A stretch of 12,369 nt of DNA. It comes from Planctomycetaceae bacterium (GTDB lineage: Bacteria > Planctomycetota > Planctomycetia > Planctomycetales > Planctomycetaceae). The DNA is taken from assembly GCA_003503535.1 (NCBI GenBank), contig DOCI01000203.1, positions 1-12,369 on the forward strand, given 5' to 3'. The position numbers and the translations under genes were made by a program. The notes below the pieces were generated by a model that was not told the DNA's origin, made no database searches, and worked only from the letters and a program-made list of their open reading frames with translations. This document shows positions 1-8,808 of this stretch, piece after piece; position 1 is the stretch's first letter, and every line of letters starts with the position of its first letter.

Positions 1-1
1 A

Positions 2-24
2 GGAAATCCGGTTTCCAATTGGAA
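2..24. repeat. Overlapping short palindromes 3' of the GPP34 gene
   Basis: GGAAA and TTTCC (2-6 and 12-16) can form a 5-bp hairpin with a 5-nt loop. TTCCAATTGGAA (13-24) is a perfect 12-nt palindrome that overlaps it. They lie just past the stop codon of the minus-strand GPP34 gene, so they may form part of a transcription end. No T-tract is visible before the window edge, so terminator function is unproven. Confidence 0.25.
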
Positions 25-30
25 CAGGGC

Positions 31-720
31 TTAATTATTCATCTGACTCATCATGATTGTCGTAAAAACGAGGGATGCTGCGACGGCTGCCTGGCAGGCG
101 GCTATCGCTTTTTGAGTCGCAGAGCCTGCGAGTTCTCCTTTGGCGATTGCTTCGATACGAGCTTTATGCTTTGCCCGTTCGTGAAAACTGATAGCTGCAG
201 TGATGTAATCGGTATGATGAGCCAGTGAGATTAACGCACATGTGCGGGGATCGAGTTGGGCTTGTTCGTTGAAAATACCATCGCGGATACGTGAGACAAT
301 CTCCTGTTTGGGAGCCGGGTCGAGAGTGGGGTAGACCTTTCTGGAGAAGATATAAAGGATAGTCTCCTCGACATCATCAACGATTCCTCGTTGGCAGAGT
401 TGTTCTGTGGCGAGATATCTGAGGCTGGTGAGGTTCGCTAATTCCGACAACAGTTCTTCCAGATTCATTGGCTTCTGCCAGAGATTGATCAGACGATAGG
501 CTTTGCGGAATAGGGGATCATCGGGTTCCTTTTCCATTTGCAGCTTGATCGTGCCATTCGCCTGATCATCGATAATGATCTGTTCTTCCAGTAACAGTTC
601 TGCCAGGACCGCTCCGGCCAGCGCATGCTCGATATACCCGCTGTTCAAGGTTCCCTTTTCATCATGCAAGGCCAGCAGCAGCAATTCTTCATACAGGTGC
701 AGTGGTTTTGATTCTGTCAT
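31..720 (-). CDS. GPP34 (GOLPH3/Vps74-like) family protein
   Basis: This 229-residue protein has the GPP34 signature at its N terminus: LYEELLLLALHDEKGT (residues 9-24), then ALAGAVLAELLLEEQI (33-48). The remainder is helical and fits the all-helical fold of the family. Eukaryotic GOLPH3/Vps74 binds phosphatidylinositol-4-phosphate and retains Golgi glycosyltransferases. Bacterial members have the fold, but their role is poorly known, so a peripheral membrane or glycosylation-linked role is only inference. Residues about 203-224 are Ala-rich and hydrophobic and may touch or enter the membrane. The ATG at 720 is preceded by AAAGGA at 725-730 with a 4-nt gap. It lies 81 bases downstream of the membrane-protein gene on the same strand and could be co-transcribed with it. 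Family assignment is firm; function is not. Confidence 0.85.
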   Translation of the reverse strand: MTESKPLHLYEELLLLALHDEKGTLNSGYIEHALAGAVLAELLLEEQIIIDDQANGTIKLQMEKEPDDPLFRKAYRLINLWQKPMNLEELLSELANLTSLRYLATEQLCQRGIVDDVEETILYIFSRKVYPTLDPAPKQEIVSRIRDGIFNEQAQLDPRTCALISLAHHTDYITAAISFHERAKHKARIEAIAKGELAGSATQKAIAACQAAVAASLVFTTIMMSQMNN

Positions 721-801
721 ACTGTCCTTTGTTACTGAGACGCGCGAAGTGTTTTGTTCAGTCTAACAACATGCAGAGGGGGGACCAAAAGTTTTGTGGC
801 A

Positions 802-2526
802 TTAGGCCGTCCAGTTTTTTGGAATGAATCGTCTCGGTAACCATTCGGCTTTGTGAGCACTGATCAACATCGCAAACAATAACATGCCCAGGCTCCAGGA
901 AAAGGTGAGCAGGGCGGTGGAACCGAATTGTGAGCTGGCCTGTTGATAGCCGATTAAAACGGCTCCATAAAGCAGCAGCAGGAAGTTGCCTGAGAAAGCA
1001 AACAGATACCAGCGATTCTTCATCACGAATGCCAGCAGTAAACAGAATCCCGTTAATACAACGAGAATGAGCAATCGATAACCGATGTTTAACTCCAATG
1101 GCATTGTACGAGTCAGTATCTGATAACCGATGAGGATCGCTTGAGTGCTGGCGACAAAGCGTAAGAAGCAGCCGAGGTCGTCGCGGTGGCAGGCTCCGAG
1201 AATCAAAGCGGTCAGCCAGACAAGGATAAACGTGGCTTCGGTTGTCCATTGAGCGTAGCTGGATTGCTGGATCAATATTGCAACGCTGCTGATGAGCATA
1301 GCCGAGGCTGTCGTCTGGTAGAATGAGGAATGTTCTTTGAAGCCTTTCATCAGCAGGCCAAAGCCAACCAGAGCAATCGGCCATGCCCGTTGCGGAATGA
1401 GAGCGGGCCATTGTTCGGTGCTGGGATCGATCCAGGCGAGCAGCAGGAAGAAGCTGACAAACCCATAAAATGCTCCAGAGACTTTTCGCAGAGTCGCCCA
1501 TCCATAAAAGAGAATGACGAGCAGGGTCGCAATCCAGATGGGTGAGCCGACCGTCGTAAGCATGCGGTCCCAGAAGGTGGTAAAGACACTCGATGATCCA
1601 AACGGAAAGGCGAGCAGGATTAATGCCGGGGCGAGAATAAGACTCCACTTCCGTTGAGTCGTACTATGCGCGACAATTCCCCCTTCCAGTAGAAGTAGCA
1701 GAATTGCCCAGAGAATCGGAACCAGAAACCAGGTTCCCCAGATCGTGGAGAAGACAATGCCGACTCCTCCGCCAGAAAGTTTGTGCCAGATTGGTCCGGT
1801 CGGGCCAAATGTGAGGCACAAGGCGTACGAACGAATAATTGTCGCGACGATCAGCATAAAGAACATTGACCACGGAAACAGAGGCCATTTCCAGGGAGTA
1901 CCGTTGTTGCGAACATATTTGGGGCCACCCCAAACCGCCGGTAATAACAAGAGAAGAATACCAGCAGCCACGACTGGAAAGAGCAGGAGTAACCATTCCG
2001 TCTCAGAGGAAGAACGGGGATTCAATTCCGGCGACATCCACCACGGCGTGAAAAAGAACAACACCAGGAACAGATAGTATGGGATGCGATAACGGGCTCG
2101 CAGTTGAATTTTCGTCAGAACGAGAACCAATTCGGTGATCACGTATGAAAATGCGACACCGGCCAAAGCCAGCCAGGCTCCTTCCTGTGGAGATTCCAGC
2201 TTCACGAATAGATCGTCCATGCTGACCGAGATGCCAAGAAACAGGAGTAGTAACAACAGAAGTATCGAACGAGCATCTTCCCAGATTTTTCCAAAGCGGA
2301 TGATACAGATGCCAATCAGTGCCAGCAGAGTGGTGTAACCGGCAAGCACACCCATCACGACCCAGCAGTTGATTTCGCCAATCGGCATTTCTCCGTAGGC
2401 GGCTCGAACGGAGATCAGCATGAGCACCGTGCTGATGACATAAAAGGGATTGTGATTATAGAGTTTCAGCCACCACGGCGTAGATTTTACGGGGGCAGCA
2501 AGAGAGGGCGAAGCTTCTGTAGACAT
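802..2526 (-). CDS. Polytopic membrane protein of unknown function, about 16-18 spans
   Basis: The 574-residue product is almost entirely hydrophobic. I count about 16-18 possible membrane helices, separated by short loops, from residue about 25 to about 555. Leu-rich runs are notable near the third and eighth spans. The C-terminal tail is short and basic (HKAEWLPRRFIPKNWTA). No catalytic motif, transporter signature or soluble domain is evident, so I do not assign a function. The reading frame stays open further upstream to 2607, but the ATG at 2526 is preferred: AGGAG at 2533-2537 sits 6 nt before it, and the product then begins with a short polar N-terminus (MSTEASPS) before the first helix. 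The gene is upstream of the GPP34 gene on the same strand and divergent from a glycosyltransferase. A link to envelope or glycan export is guesswork. Confidence 0.75.
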   Translation of the reverse strand: MSTEASPSLAAPVKSTPWWLKLYNHNPFYVISTVLMLISVRAAYGEMPIGEINCWVVMGVLAGYTTLLALIGICIIRFGKIWEDARSILLLLLLLFLGISVSMDDLFVKLESPQEGAWLALAGVAFSYVITELVLVLTKIQLRARYRIPYYLFLVLFFFTPWWMSPELNPRSSSETEWLLLLFPVVAAGILLLLLPAVWGGPKYVRNNGTPWKWPLFPWSMFFMLIVATIIRSYALCLTFGPTGPIWHKLSGGGVGIVFSTIWGTWFLVPILWAILLLLLEGGIVAHSTTQRKWSLILAPALILLAFPFGSSSVFTTFWDRMLTTVGSPIWIATLLVILFYGWATLRKVSGAFYGFVSFFLLLAWIDPSTEQWPALIPQRAWPIALVGFGLLMKGFKEHSSFYQTTASAMLISSVAILIQQSSYAQWTTEATFILVWLTALILGACHRDDLGCFLRFVASTQAILIGYQILTRTMPLELNIGYRLLILVVLTGFCLLLAFVMKNRWYLFAFSGNFLLLLYGAVLIGYQQASSQFGSTALLTFSWSLGMLLFAMLISAHKAEWLPRRFIPKNWTA

Positions 2527-2532
2527 GGCAGA

Positions 2533-2537
2533 CTCCT
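2533..2537 (-). promoter_or_regulatory. Shine-Dalgarno site deciding the membrane-protein start
   Basis: AGGAG on the minus strand lies 6 nt upstream of the ATG at 2526. The longer reading frame starting at 2607 would place this site inside the coding region, so the site supports the shorter 574-residue product. Confidence 0.7.
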
Positions 2538-2811
2538 GACGTATTGCGAACGCAACACCTGAAAGTGACGCGAACGGTCGAGATGAGATCAGGTCGGCTG
2601 ACTGCACGGTTCGAATGAGCCGCGAAGTAAGTCATAGTAGTCACACAATCCGGATTCTGTACCCGTGTTACGAATTTGTGATGGTGTCTGTTGGGGAATT
2701 ATCAAATTAATCAAAAATATTTTGCACGAAATTGATATCGATCGTTCCTGGTGCATTCGATATACCAGTTAACGTCATCATCATTTGCATTCCATGTCAG
2801 TTGGCCCGTTA

Positions 2812-3939
2812 ATGTCCAGGTACAAAATTGCTGTTCTCATGGAGTTCCCTTCCGCATTGGGAGGAGAGCGATCCTTTTTGAGTATTGCCCAGGAATTACG
2901 GGATCAGTTTGCGTTTACATTTTTCGCGCCCCGTCATGGCGAACTGGAAAAGTTACTGACCTCGCTGAACTTTCCACAAATCGAATTTTCACTCCGAGAT
3001 GCGTCTGACTTACGGCGTGAAGATGCAGACATCATTTTAGAGTTAACGCAACTGATTTCAGAGCATCAATTCAATCTCTTACACGCGAACAGCCTGACGC
3101 TTTCCCGATTTCTGGGCCGAAATTTCACACACATTTCGCTGCCGGTTGTCGGGCACATTCGCGACATGATGAAGCTTTCCAAAGGCTCGATTTCAGATCT
3201 CGGCCAGCTGAATCGATTGATTTGTGTCTCTGAGGCCACGCGAAACTATTACGAAGCGATGGGAGTTAATTCTGATCGTTTGCTGACCATTCATAATGGA
3301 ATCGATGTTGAGCAGTATCCTGAGAAGTCAGCAAAGAATCTGCATGTCGAACTGGGATGTCCATCGGAAACAAAGTTCACAGCGACGATCGGGCAAATTG
3401 GATTACGGAAAGGTCACAGTTCCTTGATTGCTGCGATTCCTGAAATGGCCAGGAGTTGCCCGGACTGGCATTTTCTAATCATCGGGGAGTGCTATTCCGG
3501 GAAGCAGGAGAGCAGAGAATATCTGGAAGATTTGCAGAACTCGGTTGCTCAAAATGGATTATCGAATCGCGTCCACTGGCTCGGTTATCGGAATGATATC
3601 CCCTTGCTTCTGCCTCAAATAGATTTGCTCATCCATCCTGCGAGACAGGAACCATTTGGCCGCGTGCTTCTCGAAGCGGCTGCTTGTGGAGTGGCTATTG
3701 TCGCGACCGATGTCGGTGGAACTTCCGAAATGCTGGTTGATCAGGAATCGGTCCTGTTGATTCCTGTTGATGATCCACAGAAGTTGACTCAGACAAGCAT
3801 CTCACTGATGCAGAATTCTACTCCACGCAAACAATTGGGCCATCAGGCTCGCCAGCGGATCCTCAGTCATTTTACTCTTGATTCCTCTGCGGGATCTCAT
3901 GCTCAGGTCTGGAATGATTTACTGAATAAGAATCAATAA
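2812..3939 (+). CDS. GT4-family (GT-B fold) glycosyltransferase
   Basis: This 375-residue retaining glycosyltransferase probably transfers a sugar from a nucleotide-sugar donor to a cell-surface glycan or lipid on the cytoplasmic side. The N-terminal Rossmann half begins YKIAVLMEFPSALGGERSFL, with the Gly-rich loop expected for the acceptor side. The C-terminal donor half includes CVSEAT, HNGID, TIGQIGLRKGH and LIHPARQEPFGRVLLEA. The EPFGRVLLE stretch is the classic E-x7-E motif (E280 and E288), followed by GTSEML. Donor and acceptor cannot be read from sequence. The start is uncertain: ATG 2812 places the first beta-strand right at the N-terminus, while ATG 2794 or TTG 2785 would add 6 or 9 residues. 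None has a clear Shine-Dalgarno site. It is divergent from the membrane protein, and the 285-base gap between them is A+T-rich and probably holds both promoters, but I could not fix hexamers with confidence. Confidence 0.88.
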   Translation: MSRYKIAVLMEFPSALGGERSFLSIAQELRDQFAFTFFAPRHGELEKLLTSLNFPQIEFSLRDASDLRREDADIILELTQLISEHQFNLLHANSLTLSRFLGRNFTHISLPVVGHIRDMMKLSKGSISDLGQLNRLICVSEATRNYYEAMGVNSDRLLTIHNGIDVEQYPEKSAKNLHVELGCPSETKFTATIGQIGLRKGHSSLIAAIPEMARSCPDWHFLIIGECYSGKQESREYLEDLQNSVAQNGLSNRVHWLGYRNDIPLLLPQIDLLIHPARQEPFGRVLLEAAACGVAIVATDVGGTSEMLVDQESVLLIPVDDPQKLTQTSISLMQNSTPRKQLGHQARQRILSHFTLDSSAGSHAQVWNDLLNKNQ

Positions 3940-3966
3940 TTCCTTTCTTTGGGCCTCACTGGAATG

Positions 3967-3998
3967 TGAAGTCTGATGCGAGTATTGTGAAGACTTCA
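3967..3998. repeat. 8-bp inverted repeat between glycosyltransferase and lipoprotein genes
   Basis: TGAAGTCT (3967-3974) and AGACTTCA (3991-3998) are perfect inverted repeats around a 16-nt spacer. The hexamer GTGAAG also occurs as a direct repeat within the element. No T-run follows the right arm, so a rho-independent terminator for the upstream gene is unlikely. The position, about 73 bases before the lipoprotein start, also suits a regulator-binding site. Function is not established. Confidence 0.35.
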
Positions 3999-4070
3999 TT
4001 AAACATGAACAGACTCAGATGCCTTCAGTGAATTACACGCTGGCAAGTCGCTTTCAATAAGGAATCTACC

Positions 4071-5072
<1,002 letters not shown>

Positions 5073-5090
5073 ATCACCCAATATCATAAG

Positions 5091-5208
5091 TCCCCTCTCC
5101 CTGAGGAAGAGGGCAATGGTAAGAGGGAAACGGCGAGAATTAAACTGAGAACGTCGGAGAGATTCCCTCATCCGGCCTTCGGCCACCTTCTCCCCAAGGA
5201 GGAGGAAA
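5091..5208. repeat. REP-like intergenic element with three hairpins
   Basis: The gap between the lipoprotein and dehydrogenase genes holds a compact set of hairpins. CCCTC-TCC pairs with GGA-GAGGG (5093-5113, one bulged A). GGCC-TTC-GGCC forms a tight stem at 5174-5184. CTTCTCC pairs with GGAGGAG (5187-5204, one G-T pair, loop CCAA). The core reading CATCCGGCCTTCGGCCACC resembles dispersed REP-type repeats seen in many bacterial genomes; this is from memory of such repeats, and copy number here cannot be checked. It could act as a weak terminator or mRNA stabiliser for the upstream gene. Confidence 0.55.
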
Positions 5209-5252
5209 ATCATAATTCCTCTACCAGCATTACAATTTGAAATCCTAGTCAT

Positions 5253-6020
5253 ATGACACCAAATCGAGTTGCCATTGTCACAGGAGCAGCCAGCGGAATT
5301 GGTCTGGCAACCGCTCAACAGCTTGCCAACGAAGGCTGGCTGGTTGTGAGTTGCGATTTGCAAAAGGCTCATGAATCAATCCATGAAATTGACAACTGGA
5401 AAGAACACCTACTCGTTGATGTCCGTTCTGTCGAGCATCTCGAAAAGCTGATCGAAACCGCGGCTACTAACGGTCCCATCGAGGCTTTGATCAATAATGC
5501 CGGCGTGAATCATGTGGCTGATATCACCGAGGTTTCCGAAGAAGACTGGGACCGAGTTCTCGATACCAACCTCAAAGCCGCTTTTTTTGCATCCAGATAC
5601 GTAGTTCCCTATTTCCGAAAACAGGGCAAAGGGAACATTGTCAATATTGCCAGCAACGCCGGCTTATTGCCACGAGCCCACGATCCCGTCTATTCGATCA
5701 GCAAGATGAGTTTGGTTGGATTAACAAAATCACTCGCGCTCTGCCTGTCGCGAGATAATATTCGGGTCAATTGCATATGCCCGGGGCCAGTCAGTGAAAC
5801 GGGCATTATCAATGCCGACCTGGCAGCCTCGGCCGATCCGGATGCGACCGCTCAATCCTTCATTAACGCCAGCCCACTGGCCGCTGCCCAAGGCCGCATG
5901 ATCCATCCCAAAGAAGTCGCGGCCAATGTTTCCTTTCTTCTTTCCGATGCAGCCTCCATGGTGACCGGGACTTCAATCGCAATCGACGGAGGAAAATCCC
6001 TTGGTGTTCCCCCCAAATAA
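5253..6020 (+). CDS. Classical short-chain dehydrogenase/reductase (SDR)
   Basis: This 255-residue NAD(P)-dependent oxidoreductase has the usual length for classical SDRs and every expected landmark. The cofactor loop TGAASGIG is at residues 10-17, the acidic D35 after the second beta-strand suggests preference for NAD(H), and NNAG is at 81-84. The catalytic tetrad is N106, S134, Y147 and K151 (YSISK), followed by PGPVSETG near 177-184 and the C-terminal TGTSIAIDGG typical of the FabG-like group. Substrate cannot be told: it could be a sugar, a sugar acid or a ketoacyl group. Following a sugar-type binding protein hints at carbohydrate oxidation, but the REP-like element separates them, so an operon is not assured. 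No clear Shine-Dalgarno precedes the ATG at 5253. It is the last chromosomal protein gene before the tRNA. Confidence 0.92.
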   Translation: MTPNRVAIVTGAASGIGLATAQQLANEGWLVVSCDLQKAHESIHEIDNWKEHLLVDVRSVEHLEKLIETAATNGPIEALINNAGVNHVADITEVSEEDWDRVLDTNLKAAFFASRYVVPYFRKQGKGNIVNIASNAGLLPRAHDPVYSISKMSLVGLTKSLALCLSRDNIRVNCICPGPVSETGIINADLAASADPDATAQSFINASPLAAAQGRMIHPKEVAANVSFLLSDAASMVTGTSIAIDGGKSLGVPPK

Positions 6021-6110
6021 TTAAATTCAAAATCCTGCACAAAAAGCGATTCCACAAACTCGATTGACGATCCCCCCAACCCGGCTAAAATACAACATCC
6101 GATACAAAAC

Positions 6111-7417
<1,307 letters not shown>

Positions 7418-7418
<1 letters not shown>

Positions 7419-7642
7419 TACATCTCTCCTGAATTCTTGTCTTTGTGAACAATCGATAGATCTAAGATTTCTGCCAAGCGATCAATACTGTCAATTGAAA
7501 GTCCACGCTTTCCATGAACAAATTTTGCCAATGATGACTCATCAATTGCGGTCTGTTTCGCAATTTCATAACGGGTCATTCCTGACTCACTGATTGCCAA
7601 TCTCAACTGATCTGAGAATCGAAGTTTATCCTTGTTAGCCAT
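7418..7642 (-). CDS. XRE/Cro-CI-type small DNA-binding regulator
   Basis: This 74-residue protein is essentially one five-helix HTH domain. Residues about 10-65 show the family pattern: helix 1 (FSDQLRLAISES), then MTRYEIAKQTAIDESSLAKFVHGKRGLSIDSIDRLAEIL, where the second and third helices form the HTH and G-K-R-G-L-S is the typical turn. It probably represses or activates transcription within the element, perhaps of its own operon. Because it lies just before the integrase and overlaps its start by one base (TAATG), its translation is likely coupled to the integrase. Its own ATG follows the polymerase stop codon by 5 nt and lacks a Shine-Dalgarno site, which again suggests coupling. Operator sites are unknown; palindromes at 10565-10581 and 11711-11722 are candidates. 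Confidence 0.85.
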
Positions 7643-7647
7643 AGCAG

Positions 7648-8808
7648 CTAATTATTAGCAATACTGGGCGATATGTCCAGTATTTTTTCATTAACTGTTG
7701 GGACAATACCGAATTGGCTGAACTCTCTGCGAATACACCCATGAACCAATTCTGACTTATCTGCTGTTGTCAGAATTCCATCATGAATCGTAATCAGGAT
7801 AGTTTCGGGACTAGTCCGGAAGACTCGGGAGCATACGCCGTCGATCATGATTTTCGACTCAAATCGTTGACAATCCCATGCTAATTTCTGGTATTGGTGC
7901 TCTTTGATTTCTTGGATAGCCTTGGCGATTACGGGCCATAGCTTTCGTACATATTGAAATATGGGCATTTTCCGCATGGTATCGTTTTCAGCGAACATCA
8001 TAATCAAAAACTGATTTTTTACGTCTTTGCGATTCACTGGTCGATGTCTGTATCGCTCCTGATAAGGTGATCCAGTCAATAAATCACGATAAGACATAGT
8101 GCGACGTATTTCTTCAAGCAGTGTCTCATAGACCTGGCCTTTTGAGCACAGTTCAATGAAATTCTCGCTGCGCATGTCCCAACATATGGTAGATGTACTT
8201 TGGACATTTTGTTTGACTATCACTCCTGCTAGTAATGGTTGACAATTTACCACATCTATTTCTATCAGATGTTGATTGTCAATCGTCTGAAGCCTTGTTC
8301 TGCTTTCTCTTTTAAGCCCTGTAAATGATGTATGCAGCCGACCGTATTTACATCGAACAGCGTAATAGTCGGCTCTCTGGATTTGTCGACCATTAAATCC
8401 GTCCCAACCTTGAGCCACTTCAGGTAGATAAAACTGATTGAATTTTTGGACGAGAAGATTTCCAATTTCGTCATCCTGTTCAATTCGAATTCGTAGTTTC
8501 CGATTCCCCTTTCTCAACGTATATTCCTCTGTAAATGGCAGGCGCCATCGATCTTTAAGACGGTAGCTTTTTGGAAATCGCCCAGCGGAATACTTATTGT
8601 TTACCTCGACTAGACCTCTTCGACTTAGTTCACAAATCGCCTTTTTGTAATTCCATCCAAATAACTCAATACAGAGTTGGCTATGAATAGGAATGTAAAA
8701 CCCAAAGCGTCGGTCTCGGGATGTGGAAGTCATATCCAGCAACCCTGAGAGCACTAACGCTTCGGTATCGTTGGTAGGAGCTGAACCTTGAGGAATGTCA
8801 ATCTTCAT
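7648..8808 (-). CDS. Divergent family-A-like polymerase (TV-Pol type), probable element replication enzyme
   Basis: I assign this 386-residue protein from motif order, not overall similarity. A probable winged-helix region (about 35-90) precedes GRLHTSF (156-162) and a conserved-looking arginine (LKRESR). EIDVVNCQP (183-191) resembles polymerase motif A, with D185 as metal ligand. NRKDVKNQFLIMMF (259-272) resembles motif B, with R260, K261 and K264. QRFESKIMI (314-322) follows. ITIHDGIL (339-346) resembles family-A motif C (HDE type), with D343. This arrangement fits TV-Pol, a family from transposons and viruses related to superfamily-A DNA polymerases and T7-type RNA polymerases and proposed to have primase and polymerase activity. 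No 3'-5' exonuclease domain is visible. The start overlaps the upstream ParB/Spo11-like gene by 11 bases and has AAAGG 8 nt before it, so the two are probably translated together. Alternative: another replication-initiator family with convergent motifs. Confidence 0.6.
   Translation of the reverse strand: MKIDIPQGSAPTNDTEALVLSGLLDMTSTSRDRRFGFYIPIHSQLCIELFGWNYKKAICELSRRGLVEVNNKYSAGRFPKSYRLKDRWRLPFTEEYTLRKGNRKLRIRIEQDDEIGNLLVQKFNQFYLPEVAQGWDGFNGRQIQRADYYAVRCKYGRLHTSFTGLKRESRTRLQTIDNQHLIEIDVVNCQPLLAGVIVKQNVQSTSTICWDMRSENFIELCSKGQVYETLLEEIRRTMSYRDLLTGSPYQERYRHRPVNRKDVKNQFLIMMFAENDTMRKMPIFQYVRKLWPVIAKAIQEIKEHQYQKLAWDCQRFESKIMIDGVCSRVFRTSPETILITIHDGILTTADKSELVHGCIRREFSQFGIVPTVNEKILDISPSIANN

Noticed and set aside
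758..1648. Long 296-codon frame on the minus strand inside the membrane-protein gene
   Set aside because: It overlaps the hydrophobic gene in another frame, and its residue mix (many Arg, Ser, Cys, His) is typical of a shadow frame. The membrane protein has a good Shine-Dalgarno and coherent helices.
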